A DNA stretch of 64,000 nt. Origin: Burkholderia sp. Leaf177. Its GTDB lineage: Bacteria > Pseudomonadota > Gammaproteobacteria > Burkholderiales > Burkholderiaceae. This document shows, piece by piece, positions 53,154-61,775 of this stretch. Both the position numbers and the translations under genes were made by a program. The stretch's first letter is position 1. Each line of letters opens with the position of its first letter. The notes beneath the pieces were generated by a model. It saw only the letters and a program-made list of their open reading frames with translations, was not told the DNA's origin and searched no databases. The stretch lies in contig NZ_LMPF01000023.1 of assembly GCF_001424345.1 (NCBI RefSeq), positions 234,165 through 298,164 of the forward strand. The letters run 5' to 3'.

Positions 53154-54455
53154 TTACCGCTTGTCAATCGACTTTGCTTCACGCGGGGTATCGCCGATAA
53201 ACAATTGACGCGGACGGCCAATCTTCTGTTCCGGATCAGCGATCATTTCGTTCCACTGCGCAATCCAGCCCACGGTACGCGCCATTGCGAACACGCAGGT
53301 GAACATGGCCGTCGGGATGCCCAGCGCGCGCTGAACAATGCCCGAGTAAAAGTCGACATTCGGGTACAGCTTGCGCGACACGAAATATTCGTCTTCCAGC
53401 GCGATCTTTTCCAGCGCCATGGCGAGCTTGAACAGCGGGTCGTCGTGCAGACCCAGTTCTTCGAGCACTTCATGGCACGTTTCACGCATCAGTTTCGCGC
53501 GCGGATCGTAGTTCTTGTACACGCGATGCCCGAAGCCCATCAGCTTCACGCCGGAATTCTTGTCCTTGACCTGCTTGATGAACTCGGGAATGTTATCGAC
53601 GGAACCGATTTCTTCCAGCATGTTCAACGCGGCTTCGTTCGCTCCGCCGTGCGCCGGGCCCCACAAACAAGCGATGCCGGCAGCAATACACGCAAACGGA
53701 TTGGCACCCGACGAACCTGCCAGACGCACGGTCGAGGTCGATGCATTTTGCTCATGGTCTGCATGCAGGATCAGGATGCGATCGAGCGCACGCACGAGCA
53801 CGTCGTTGACCTTGTACTCTTCGCACGGGTTCGAGAACATCATGTGCATGAAGTTCGCGCTGTAGGACAGGTCGTTCTTCGGATACACGAACGGCTGACC
53901 GATCGTAAATTTGTACGCCATGGCCACCAGCGTCGGCAGTTTCGCGATCATGCGAATAGCCGATACGTCGCGGTGACGCGGGTCGTTGATGTTCAGCGAG
54001 TCGTGATAGAACGCCGACAATGCGCCAACGGCTGCCACGAGCACGGCCATCGGGTGTGCGTCGCGACGGAAACCGCGGAAGAAGAAATGCATTTGTTCGT
54101 GAACCATCGTGTGCTTCGTGACGGTTTCGACGAACTCTTCCTTTTGCTCGGCAGTCGGCAGATCGCCGTGCAGCAATGCGTAGCAGGTTTCCAAAAAGTC
54201 GGCCTTGACCGCGAGTTCCTCGATCGGATATCCGCGATACAGCAACTCGCCCTTGTCACCGTCAATGTACGTGATCGCGGAATTGCACGCCGCCGTCGAC
54301 ATGAAGCCCGGATCGTAGGTGAACTTGCCGGTCTGGCCGTACAGCTTGCGGATGTCGATTACGTCCGGGCCCAGGGTGCCCTTGTAGATCGGCATTTCGA
54401 CGCTCGGCGAGTTGTCGCTGAACGATAGCGTGGCTTTAACATCTGACGGGGTCAT
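53154..54455 (-). CDS. gltA: Citrate synthase
   Basis: Predicted 433-residue type II, hexameric-type citrate synthase for entry into the TCA cycle. Catalytic blocks are LHADHEQNAS, MGFGHRVYKNYDPRA (His) and the Asp-containing FYSGIVQRALGIP. Length fits the gram-negative form. GAGGAT lies six bases before ATG 54455. It follows sdhE by 75 bases and ends the sdhCDAB-sdhE-gltA run. It is distinct from the methylcitrate synthase nearby. Confidence 0.96.
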   Translation of the reverse strand: MTPSDVKATLSFSDNSPSVEMPIYKGTLGPDVIDIRKLYGQTGKFTYDPGFMSTAACNSAITYIDGDKGELLYRGYPIEELAVKADFLETCYALLHGDLPTAEQKEEFVETVTKHTMVHEQMHFFFRGFRRDAHPMAVLVAAVGALSAFYHDSLNINDPRHRDVSAIRMIAKLPTLVAMAYKFTIGQPFVYPKNDLSYSANFMHMMFSNPCEEYKVNDVLVRALDRILILHADHEQNASTSTVRLAGSSGANPFACIAAGIACLWGPAHGGANEAALNMLEEIGSVDNIPEFIKQVKDKNSGVKLMGFGHRVYKNYDPRAKLMRETCHEVLEELGLHDDPLFKLAMALEKIALEDEYFVSRKLYPNVDFYSGIVQRALGIPTAMFTCVFAMARTVGWIAQWNEMIADPEQKIGRPRQLFIGDTPREAKSIDKR

Positions 54456-54530
54456 AGCACATCCTCAATCGAAGTATGGAAACAGGTTTTCGATAATTCG
54501 CACGACAATTGCACGACTCTCGTGGCTGGC

Positions 54531-54803
54531 TCAAGCTGAGCGCAGCATCTCCAGCACGCGAGTCATATCCGGCGAGGCCAGTTCGCCATCCGGTTCCTTG
54601 CGTGCCAGCAGCAAGTCCATCAGGTCGTTGTCGCTCAGTTCCAGCAGTTGCGTCAGCACGCCGACGTCCGTGTCACTGAGGTCATGCTCATATCGGCTGA
54701 AAAAACGCTCGAAGATCAGATCGTTTTCCAGCAGACCGCGCCGCGCCCGCCATCTCAGGCGTGCGCGACGTAGAGGGTCGGACTGATGCCCGGAGTCATT
54801 CAT
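54531..54803 (-). CDS. sdhE: Succinate dehydrogenase assembly factor (FAD assembly)
   Basis: A 90-residue helical protein. The conserved RRGLLENDLIFERFF block contains the RGxxE motif that contacts SdhA during covalent flavinylation. The next block, LLELSDNDLMDLLL, is also family-typical. It lies 13 bases after the sdhB stop, between sdhB and gltA, as in other betaproteobacteria. Confidence 0.93.
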   Translation of the reverse strand: MNDSGHQSDPLRRARLRWRARRGLLENDLIFERFFSRYEHDLSDTDVGVLTQLLELSDNDLMDLLLARKEPDGELASPDMTRVLEMLRSA

Positions 54804-54816
54804 GACACAGTCCCTA

Positions 54817-55521
54817 TCAGACAGCGCGGCGCACCATCAATTCCTTGATCTTGCCAATTGCCTTGGTGGGGTTCAGTCCCTTCGGGCACACATCCACGCA
54901 ATTCATGATCGTGTGGCAACGGAACAGACGATACGGATCTTCCAGGTTGTCCAGACGTTCACCCGTCGCTTCGTCGCGGCTGTCCGCAATAAAACGATAG
55001 GCTTGCAGCAAGCCCGCCGGACCCACGAACTTGTCCGGGTTCCACCAAAAGCTCGGGCACGAGGTGGAGCAACTGGCGCACAGAATGCATTCGTACAGGC
55101 CGTCAAGCTCGTCGCGTTCTTCGGGCGTCTGCAGACGCTCCTTTTCCGGCGGCGGCGTGTCGTTGATCAGGTACGGCTTGATCGAATGATACTGGTTGAA
55201 GAATTGCGTGAAGTCGCAGATCAGGTCACGCACGACCGGAAGACCCGGCAGCGGACGCAGCACGATCTTCTGCGGCAGGTCGTTCATGTTCTGCAGGCAC
55301 GCCAGACCGTTTTTGCCATTGATGTTCATGGCGTCCGAACCGCACACGCCTTCACGGCACGAACGGCGGAACGACAGGGTTTCATCGACGGATTTCAGCT
55401 TCAGGAGCGCGTCCAGCAACATGCGTTCGTGCGAGTCGATTTCGATCTCGTACGTCTGCATGCGGGGCGCCGCGTCCTTGTCCGGATCGTAGCGGTAGAT
55501 TTCAAAAGTACGCTTTGCCAT
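54817..55521 (-). CDS. sdhB: Succinate dehydrogenase iron-sulfur subunit
   Basis: Predicted 234-residue subunit that relays electrons from SdhA to ubiquinone. The [2Fe-2S] site is SCREGVCGSDAM with a later ACL; the [4Fe-4S] site is CILCASCSTSCP; the [3Fe-4S] site is CHTIMNCVDVCPKGLNP. All ligands are present. AAAGGAAT lies six bases before ATG 55521. It is 15 bases after sdhA. Confidence 0.96.
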   Translation of the reverse strand: MAKRTFEIYRYDPDKDAAPRMQTYEIEIDSHERMLLDALLKLKSVDETLSFRRSCREGVCGSDAMNINGKNGLACLQNMNDLPQKIVLRPLPGLPVVRDLICDFTQFFNQYHSIKPYLINDTPPPEKERLQTPEERDELDGLYECILCASCSTSCPSFWWNPDKFVGPAGLLQAYRFIADSRDEATGERLDNLEDPYRLFRCHTIMNCVDVCPKGLNPTKAIGKIKELMVRRAV

Positions 55522-55536
55522 TTCGATTCCTTTGCC

Positions 55537-57315
55537 TTAGAAGGTCCGTGCTTTGGGCGGCACCGATTCGACCGTCAGCGGCGTCATGTGCACCGGCTTG
55601 TAGTCGAGCTTGTCGCCTTCGCTGAACCACAGCGTGTGCTTCATCCAGTTTTCGTCGTCGCGATGCTCGAAGTTGCTGTGCGCGTGCGCACCGCGGCTTT
55701 CCTTGCGCGCTTCCGCCGAAATCATGGTGGCGCGGGCCACTTCGATCAGGTTCGCAAGCTCGAGCGCCTCGACCTTCGCCGTATTGAAGACCTTGGACTT
55801 GTCCTTCAGATGCACGTGCTTGACGCGCTCGGACAGTTCCTTGATCTTGCCCACGCCTTCTTCCAGCAACGCGGACGTGCGGAACACACCAGCGTGTGCT
55901 TGCATGGTCGCGCGGATATCGTTGGCGATATTCTGCGTGTATTCGCCCGATGACGAACTTTCCAGCACGGCGAGACGTGCGAGCGCTGCGTCGGCTGCAT
56001 CGGCGGGAAGGGGCTTGTGCTCCTTCATTTCCTGCGCGTGCTTGATGATGTGATTGCCGGCCGCGCGGCCGAACACCACGAGGTCGAGCAGCGAGTTCGT
56101 GCCGAGACGGTTCGCGCCGTGCACCGACACACACGAGCATTCGCCGACAGCGTAGAAGCCGTTCACCGGTTCTTCGTAGCCGCCCTTGAGCGTACCGACA
56201 ACCTGGCCGTGAATGTTCGTCGGGATGCCGCCCATCTGGTAATGGATGGTCGGCACAACCGGAATCGGTTCCTTGATGCAATCGACGTTCGCGAATTTCA
56301 TCGCGATTTCGCGGATCGACGGGAGACGCTTCATGATGGTCTCGGCGCCGATATGCGACAGGTCCAGCAGCACGTGGTCCTTGTTCGGACCCACGCCGCG
56401 GCCTTCCTTGATTTCCTGGTCCATGGAACGCGAAACGAAGTCACGCGGCGCCAGATCCTTAAGCGTCGGTGCGTAGCGTTCCATGAAGCGTTCGCCGTCC
56501 GAGTTACGCAAGATGCCGCCTTCGCCGCGCACGCCTTCCGTAATCAGCACGCCCGCGCCGGCAACGCCGGTCGGGTGGAATTGCCAGAATTCCATGTCCT
56601 GCAATGCAATGCCCGAACGCGCCGCCATGCCGAGTCCGTCGCCGGTATTGATGAACGCATTGGTCGATGCCGCGAAGATCCGGCCCGCGCCGCCCGTGGC
56701 GAACAACGTGGTCTTGCCTTCGAGAATGTGGACGTCGCCCGTTTCCATTTCGAGCGCGGTCACGCCGAGCACGTCGCCGTCGGCGTCGCGGATCAGGTCC
56801 AGCGCCATCCACTCAACGAAGAAGTGCGTCTTGGCCGCGACGTTTTGCTGATACAGCGTGTGCAGCAATGCATGACCCGTACGGTCAGCCGCAGCGCACG
56901 CGCGCTGGACCGGCTTTTCACCATAGTTCGCCGTGTGGCCGCCGAACGGACGCTGATAAATCGTGCCGTCGGCATTGCGGTCGAACGGCATGCCCATGTG
57001 TTCGAGTTCGTAGACAGCGCCGGGCGCTTCACGGCACATGAATTCGATCGCGTCCTGGTCGCCGAGCCAGTCGGAGCCCTTGATGGTGTCGTAGAAGTGG
57101 TAATGCCAGTTGTCTTCGCTCATGTTGCCGAGCGACGCGCCAATACCGCCTTGCGCGGCCACCGTGTGCGAACGCGTGGGGAATACCTTCGACAGCACCG
57201 CGACCGACAGACCTGCGCGAGCGAGTTGCAGCGAAGCGCGCATGCCGGAACCACCTGCACCTACGATGACGACGTCGAAACGGCGACGCGGCAGGGACGT
57301 TTTAATTGCAGCCAT
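55537..57315 (-). CDS. sdhA: Succinate dehydrogenase flavoprotein subunit
   Basis: Predicted 592-residue subunit that oxidises succinate to fumarate. The FAD motif VVIVGAGGSGMRASLQLA is near the start and the flavin-linked His is in FPTRSHTVAAQGG. Substrate-side residues include HPTGVAG and the RSMDQEI block; HGANRLGTNSLLDLVVFG is near residue 400. It begins 3 bases after sdhD. Confidence 0.97.
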   Translation of the reverse strand: MAAIKTSLPRRRFDVVIVGAGGSGMRASLQLARAGLSVAVLSKVFPTRSHTVAAQGGIGASLGNMSEDNWHYHFYDTIKGSDWLGDQDAIEFMCREAPGAVYELEHMGMPFDRNADGTIYQRPFGGHTANYGEKPVQRACAAADRTGHALLHTLYQQNVAAKTHFFVEWMALDLIRDADGDVLGVTALEMETGDVHILEGKTTLFATGGAGRIFAASTNAFINTGDGLGMAARSGIALQDMEFWQFHPTGVAGAGVLITEGVRGEGGILRNSDGERFMERYAPTLKDLAPRDFVSRSMDQEIKEGRGVGPNKDHVLLDLSHIGAETIMKRLPSIREIAMKFANVDCIKEPIPVVPTIHYQMGGIPTNIHGQVVGTLKGGYEEPVNGFYAVGECSCVSVHGANRLGTNSLLDLVVFGRAAGNHIIKHAQEMKEHKPLPADAADAALARLAVLESSSSGEYTQNIANDIRATMQAHAGVFRTSALLEEGVGKIKELSERVKHVHLKDKSKVFNTAKVEALELANLIEVARATMISAEARKESRGAHAHSNFEHRDDENWMKHTLWFSEGDKLDYKPVHMTPLTVESVPPKARTF

Positions 57316-57318
57316 TCT

Positions 57319-57693
57319 TTACACTCTCCAGAGAATCTGTGCCGCGTAGCCGATACAACCGACCAGCCAGAGGATCGTTACCACTTGCAGGAGCAAACGC
57401 AAGCCGACCGGCTTCACGTAGTCCATCCAGATGTCCCGAATGCCGACCCACGCGTGGTAGAAGAGCGAGAGCAAGGCTACGAAGGTGGCGAGCTTCATCC
57501 ATTGCATGGCGAAGATCGACGCCCAGCCGTCATACGAAAAATCGCGCGCACCGAAAAACCAGAACAGCAGCACCAGCGTGTACAAAGCCATCACAACGGC
57601 CGTAATGCGCTGCGCGAGCCAGTCGCGCAGACCGTAATGCGCGCCGACTACGAGGCGCTTGGGACCAATTCGATTGTTGTTATTCACGGCCAT
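57319..57693 (-). CDS. sdhD: Succinate dehydrogenase membrane anchor subunit
   Basis: A 124-residue protein with three transmembrane helices (about 30-47, 66-85, 97-117). It starts with an Asn-rich VNNNNRIGPKRLVVGAHYGL. The likely haem/quinone residues are in SLFYHAWVGIRDIWMDYV. It starts 2 bases after the sdhC stop. Confidence 0.93.
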   Translation of the reverse strand: MAVNNNNRIGPKRLVVGAHYGLRDWLAQRITAVVMALYTLVLLFWFFGARDFSYDGWASIFAMQWMKLATFVALLSLFYHAWVGIRDIWMDYVKPVGLRLLLQVVTILWLVGCIGYAAQILWRV

Positions 57694-57695
57694 TG

Positions 57696-58106
57696 TCAGA
57701 AGGCTCCGAAGAGTTTAAGCGCAACGACGATTGTCAGCAGAGTCGACACCGTCAGCACGACGATGGACGTCTGCTTGCCGCCTTCCTTGCTCACTGCGCG
57801 GTGTGTATCGAGGAGGAGGAAACGGATGCCGGCACAAAAGTGGAACAGGAAGGACCACGACAGCACGAGCACCACGATCTTGACGAGAGGATTGGCGAGA
57901 AAGCCCTTGAATGCATCGAAACTGATTTCCGATGTCAGGCTCTGGTCCAGCAGATAAAGCAGAAACGGCAGCGCTACGAATAGAAGCAGACCACTGATGC
58001 GGTGAAGAATCGAAACCTTCCCCGCTAGCGGCAGCCGGTAGGTTGCGAGCTGAGCAAGTCCGATATTCCGGTACTCAGGCCTTGGTTTTTTTACAGCTTC
58101 AGCCAT
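57696..58106 (-). CDS. sdhC: Succinate dehydrogenase cytochrome b556 subunit
   Basis: A 136-residue protein with three transmembrane helices. Family blocks are KVSILHRISGLLLFVALP and the haem-ligand region FLFHFCAGIRFLLLDTH. ATG 58106 gives the usual MAEAVKKPRPEYRN start; in-frame codons upstream are unconserved. First gene of the sdh operon. Confidence 0.93.
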   Translation of the reverse strand: MAEAVKKPRPEYRNIGLAQLATYRLPLAGKVSILHRISGLLLFVALPFLLYLLDQSLTSEISFDAFKGFLANPLVKIVVLVLSWSFLFHFCAGIRFLLLDTHRAVSKEGGKQTSIVVLTVSTLLTIVVALKLFGAF

Positions 58107-58141
58107 GCTAGACCCCAACTTTGTTATCACACTAGTCCGCG

Positions 58142-58147
58142 ATTTTA
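58142..58147 (-). promoter_or_regulatory. Candidate -10 element of the sdh operon
   Basis: On the minus strand GGCGCTAAAATCGCGG lies about 36 bases upstream of sdhC and resembles the GCGCCTAAAATGGCGT before mdh. The -35 is not clear, so this is tentative. Confidence 0.35.
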
Positions 58148-58263
58148 GCGCCTTTTCATATCGCGCTGCAGCGAAATGCCTCACAAGAAGCTATTGCCAA
58201 TCGCGTGAGAAAGGCTTTTATGTCGACCCTGCGGGTTCGTCATGCAGCCGTCCACGTTCTGTT

Positions 58264-59052
58264 TCAACTCAAATCGTTTTGATAGTAATAACCGTCCGTG
58301 ACATACCAGCCGCGCCGGACTTCTACTGGCCGGTCGCCGTAGGTATAAGACACGCGCTCGACCGATAAAAGCGGCGAGCCCTCGCTTACTCCCAGCAATT
58401 GCGCGACCGCGACGTCGGCTCCGACCGCTCTTATTTTTTCCGATGCCCGGATCATCCGCGTGCCGAACTCCGTTTCGAACATCGCATAAAGCGGGCCTTT
58501 GTAATCTGCCAGCCGCTCGGCCGTAAGTCCGCGGAACACCGCGCCGGGAAGCCAGATCTCGTCAAATACGGTGGTTTCGCCGTCGAATTGCAGCAGGCGT
58601 TTTATGCAAACGACCGGATCGGAAGGTTTTAAATCGAGCTGACGGGCGATTTCGGCGGGTGCGCGCAGGCGGCGACACTCCAGCAAACGGCTGACGTGAG
58701 GGTGGACATCGCCATCTTCCGGCAGCAGCCGCAGAAAGCGGAACTGTACGCGATCTTCGTTGTGCGTCGCAACAAACGTGCCCTTTCCCTGACGCCTCAC
58801 GAGCAGGTTGTCGGCCGCCAGTTCGTCGATAGCCTTGCGTACCGTGCCTTGGCTCACCTTGTAGCGGGCGGCGAGTTCGACCTCGCTAGGGATGATTTCG
58901 CCAGGTTTCCATTCACCCGTTTCGAGCCCTTGCGTGATGAGGGCCTTGATTTGCTGGTACAGCGGGCTGAACGTCGGCGACGAAGCGGGCACGCTTTCAG
59001 CCGCGTTGGGCGTGCCGGAAGGGTTCGTCGTGCTCGCTGGGTTCGAATTCAT
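58264..59052 (-). CDS. GntR family regulator, HutC/UTRA type
   Basis: Predicted 262-residue repressor-like protein. The N-terminal winged helix-turn-helix spans about 30-100 (PLYQQIKALI, LAARYKVSQGTVRKAIDEL, VRRQGKGTFV) and the C-terminal UTRA ligand domain about 110-250. It lies upstream of sdhC on the same strand and diverges from mdh-lyase-prpC-prpD. A perfect palindrome lies 56 bases before its start. I infer autoregulation and possible control of TCA or methylcitrate genes by an organic acid; the ligand is unknown. Confidence 0.9.
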   Translation of the reverse strand: MNSNPASTTNPSGTPNAAESVPASSPTFSPLYQQIKALITQGLETGEWKPGEIIPSEVELAARYKVSQGTVRKAIDELAADNLLVRRQGKGTFVATHNEDRVQFRFLRLLPEDGDVHPHVSRLLECRRLRAPAEIARQLDLKPSDPVVCIKRLLQFDGETTVFDEIWLPGAVFRGLTAERLADYKGPLYAMFETEFGTRMIRASEKIRAVGADVAVAQLLGVSEGSPLLSVERVSYTYGDRPVEVRRGWYVTDGYYYQNDLS

Positions 59053-59107
59053 CCGCGCATTTCATCATAAAGCCCCGAGCCGCGTCCAGCGGTTTCCCCG
59101 ACATTCC

Positions 59108-59127
59108 TATGTCTTATATAAGACATA
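59108..59127. promoter_or_regulatory. 20-bp perfect palindrome, GntR operator candidate
   Basis: TATGTCTTATATAAGACATA reads the same on both strands. GTCTTATATAAGAC-type sites fit dimeric GntR/HutC operators. It is 56 bases upstream of the gntR start, where it could cover the promoter. I saw no second full copy in the sdh, mdh or prpC upstream regions. Confidence 0.75.
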
Positions 59128-59571
59128 TGATATGGTTGACTTTGACTCATTCGAATCCTACACTCCTTGGCGAGCAAGGGTTTGCGGGGTGACGCGCGCG
59201 TTTGCCGGCGTAGCCTGTATGTCATTCGGTAAGGCGCTTTTGCGGTACTTTGCGTCAATGTGCCTTCGCTCATCGCTTCAAGCCGAACGGCTTTCGTGTT
59301 CGCTTGGCCGCTGCCAGTGCCCCGCTCTTGCAACGCCCGCGCGCAGAACGAACCCGCAGCGCTCGAAGCGTTGAACGGCGCTGATGAAGCTGATCCCAGT
59401 GCAAACTCCCGCTCGCAGGACCCGATTTCCAGCATGTGGGTCGGGCTGCGATTGCCGGCATGCTACCGGACAGTCAGTGACAATCTCGCTCCAGGCGCGT
59501 GGTTATTGGCTTTCCAGGGTTGCCCGCGCAGTTCGGATCACTTGCTTCATCAACGCTTCGCGTAACGCGCC

Positions 59572-59577
59572 TAAAAT
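59572..59577 (+). promoter_or_regulatory. Candidate -10 element of mdh
   Basis: GCGCCTAAAATGGCGT lies about 45 bases before the mdh start. A TTGCTT lies further upstream but at a non-ideal distance. Confidence 0.35.
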
Positions 59578-59621
59578 GGCGTTTTCCCTAGCGTTTCACG
59601 CACCGTTCAGGAGTGTTCTCA

Positions 59622-60608
59622 ATGGCTAAGTCCGCAAAGCGCGTTGCCGTCACCGGCGCCGCAGGTCAAATCGGTTACTCGCTGCTGTTTCGCATCGCCA
59701 ATGGCGATCTGCTTGGCAAGGACCAGCCGGTCATCCTTCAGTTGCTCGACCTGCCGCAGGCGCAAGGCGCCGTCAAGGGCGTAGTCATGGAACTGGAAGA
59801 TTGCGCGTTTCCGCTGCTCGCTGGCGTGGTCGTCACCGACGACCCGAAGGTTGCGTTCAAGGACGCAGACGTAGCGTTGCTGGTCGGCGCACGTCCCCGC
59901 TCGAAAGGCATGGAGCGCAAGGACCTGTTGTCCGCCAACGCCGAAATTTTCACGGTGCAAGGCAAGGCGCTCAACGACGTGGCAAGCCGCGACGTCAAGG
60001 TGCTGGTCGTCGGCAACCCGGCGAATACCAACGCCTATATCGCCATGAAGTCGGCGCCGGATCTGCCGAAGAAGAACTTCACGGCAATGCTGCGTCTGGA
60101 CCACAACCGCGCGCTGTCGCAACTGGCATCGAAGTCGGGCAAGCCGGTCGCCGCCATCGAAAAGCTGGCCGTGTGGGGCAATCATTCGCCGACCATGTAC
60201 CCGGATTTCCGTTTTGCAACGGTCGAAGGCGAGTCGCTCACCAAGCTGATCAACGACGACGAATGGAACCGCAACACGTTCATCCCGACGGTTGGAAAGC
60301 GCGGCGCGGCGATCATCGAAGCGCGTGGTTTGTCGTCAGCGGCGTCGGCTGCCAATGCGGCAATCGATCACGTTCGTGACTGGGTGCTCGGCACGAACGG
60401 CAAGTGGGTGACCATGGGCATTCCGTCCGACGGTTCGTACGAAATCCCGGAAGACATCATCTACGGTGTGCCGGTGACGTGCGAAAACGGCGAATACAAG
60501 CGTGTGGAAGGCCTGGAAATCGACGCGTTCTCGCGCGAGAAGATGACCGGCACGCTGAATGAATTGCTGGAAGAGCGCGACGGCGTTGCGCATCTGCTGG
60601 GCAAGTAA
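59622..60608 (+). CDS. mdh: Malate dehydrogenase
   Basis: Predicted 328-residue NAD malate dehydrogenase of the cytosolic-like group. The NAD motif is VTGAAGQIGYSLLFRIANG; the catalytic pair is Asp in LRLDHNRALSQL and His in VWGNHSPTMYPDF. ATG 59622 has AGGAG eight bases upstream; an in-frame GTG at 59613 overlaps that site. It leads the plus-strand group mdh-lyase-prpC. Confidence 0.96.
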   Translation: MAKSAKRVAVTGAAGQIGYSLLFRIANGDLLGKDQPVILQLLDLPQAQGAVKGVVMELEDCAFPLLAGVVVTDDPKVAFKDADVALLVGARPRSKGMERKDLLSANAEIFTVQGKALNDVASRDVKVLVVGNPANTNAYIAMKSAPDLPKKNFTAMLRLDHNRALSQLASKSGKPVAAIEKLAVWGNHSPTMYPDFRFATVEGESLTKLINDDEWNRNTFIPTVGKRGAAIIEARGLSSAASAANAAIDHVRDWVLGTNGKWVTMGIPSDGSYEIPEDIIYGVPVTCENGEYKRVEGLEIDAFSREKMTGTLNELLEERDGVAHLLGK

Positions 60609-60626
60609 TTAGCAAGATGTAATCGC

Positions 60627-60654
60627 GCGGACGCCTTTGTACAAGGGCGTTCGC
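60627..60654 (+). terminator. Hairpin after mdh
   Basis: A 13-bp stem with two wobble pairs and a 2-base loop starts 18 bases after the stop. There is no T-run, so it may stabilise the mRNA end rather than terminate. Confidence 0.35.
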
Positions 60655-60748
60655 GGCCGATTCGAGTGCGTTTGGGCGGGCTTTGTTCGCATCGAACGTA
60701 ATCGAATCCGCAGTTCCCATTCTCTTAAAAGCAAACCCGACGCCGACG

Positions 60749-61750
60749 ATGCGCGCTCTCACCCCCGCCGAAGTGCTGTTTGAAGGCGACGTGCCCCCCG
60801 CTGTGATGCCGCCGTGCGATCACTACGCCGGAAGCGAGAAGCTGATCCGCAAATCGCTCGCGTTGCAGGCGCAACTCGGCCCGGTTTTCGATATCACGCT
60901 CGATTGCGAAGACGGCGCACAGGTCGGTCAGGAAGCGTCGCACGCGGAGATGGTGGCATCGTTTCTGGGTAGCGACGACGACCGCTTCGGCCGCGTCGGC
61001 GTCCGGATTCACGACTTCGAAAACCGCGCGTGGCGCGACGACGTGCGCATCATCCTGCGCGCCGCCAAAAAAGCGCCCGCCTATATCACGCTCCCCAAGA
61101 TTCGCAGCGTCTTCGATGCCGCCGAGATGGTCGCGTTTATCGAAGCTTCGCGATGCGAGTTCGGGATCGAGAGTGCGATCCCGTGCCAGTTGTTGATCGA
61201 AACGCATGGCGCGCTGGCCGAAGTGTTCGACCTTGCCGCGCTGCCCGGCGTGGAAGCGCTGAGTTTCGGGCTGATGGACTTTGTATCGGCGCATAACGGC
61301 GCGATCCCCGATACCGCCATGCGCTCGCCCGGCCAGTTCGACCACCCGCTCGTGCGCCGCGCGAAGCTCGAGATCGCGGCGGCTTGCCATGCGCACGGGA
61401 AAGTGGCGTCGCATAACGTTTGCACGGAAGTGCGCGACATGAGCGTGGTTACAAACGACGCCCAGCGCGCTCGCAACGAGTTTGGCTACACGCGCATGTG
61501 GAGCATCCATCCGGAGCAGATCAGGCCGATCGTCGATGCCTTTCTGCCACGTGGCGATGAAATTGCCGTGGCTACGGAGATTCTTCTTGCTGCGCAGAAC
61601 GCGCAGTGGGGCCCGACGCGGTATCAGGACACGCTGCATGATCGCGCGAGTTATCGGTATTACTGGTCCGTGCTGCGGCGCGCGAAGGCGTCGGCACAGG
61701 CTATCCCCGAAAGCGCGGAGACGCTTTTTTCACAAGACAGAGTAGCTTGA
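60749..61750 (+). CDS. HpcH/HpaI aldolase-citrate lyase family protein (CoA-ester lyase)
   Basis: Predicted 333-residue TIM-barrel lyase related to citrate lyase beta and malyl/citramalyl-CoA lyases. Family blocks are FDITLDCEDGAQVG (metal-binding acidic residues), VRIHDF, YITLPKI, LLIETHGALAEVFDLA and SFGLMDFVSAHNG, with RMWSIHPEQIRPI near the end. It lies between mdh and prpC, which suits malyl-CoA or citramalyl-CoA cleavage, but the substrate is not shown. ATG 60749 (MRALTPAEVLFEG) is chosen by conservation; no clear ribosome site is present. Confidence 0.82.
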   Translation: MRALTPAEVLFEGDVPPAVMPPCDHYAGSEKLIRKSLALQAQLGPVFDITLDCEDGAQVGQEASHAEMVASFLGSDDDRFGRVGVRIHDFENRAWRDDVRIILRAAKKAPAYITLPKIRSVFDAAEMVAFIEASRCEFGIESAIPCQLLIETHGALAEVFDLAALPGVEALSFGLMDFVSAHNGAIPDTAMRSPGQFDHPLVRRAKLEIAAACHAHGKVASHNVCTEVRDMSVVTNDAQRARNEFGYTRMWSIHPEQIRPIVDAFLPRGDEIAVATEILLAAQNAQWGPTRYQDTLHDRASYRYYWSVLRRAKASAQAIPESAETLFSQDRVA

Positions 61751-61775
61751 CCTACCTATCAGGAGACCAGGTCGA

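Larger units (their letters stand above)
59053..59621. other. Divergent intergenic region between gntR and mdh
   Basis: This 569-base gap has no gene I can support; open frames on both strands lack conserved sequence and ribosome sites. It contains the palindromic operator candidate near gntR and the mdh promoter at its far end. Confidence 0.55.

Noticed and set aside
56017..57957. 646-codon open frame on the plus strand
   Set aside because: Antisense to sdhA, sdhD and sdhC.
59260..59565. Small plus-strand frame in the gntR-mdh gap
   Set aside because: No conserved sequence or ribosome site; composition is unlike the neighbouring genes.
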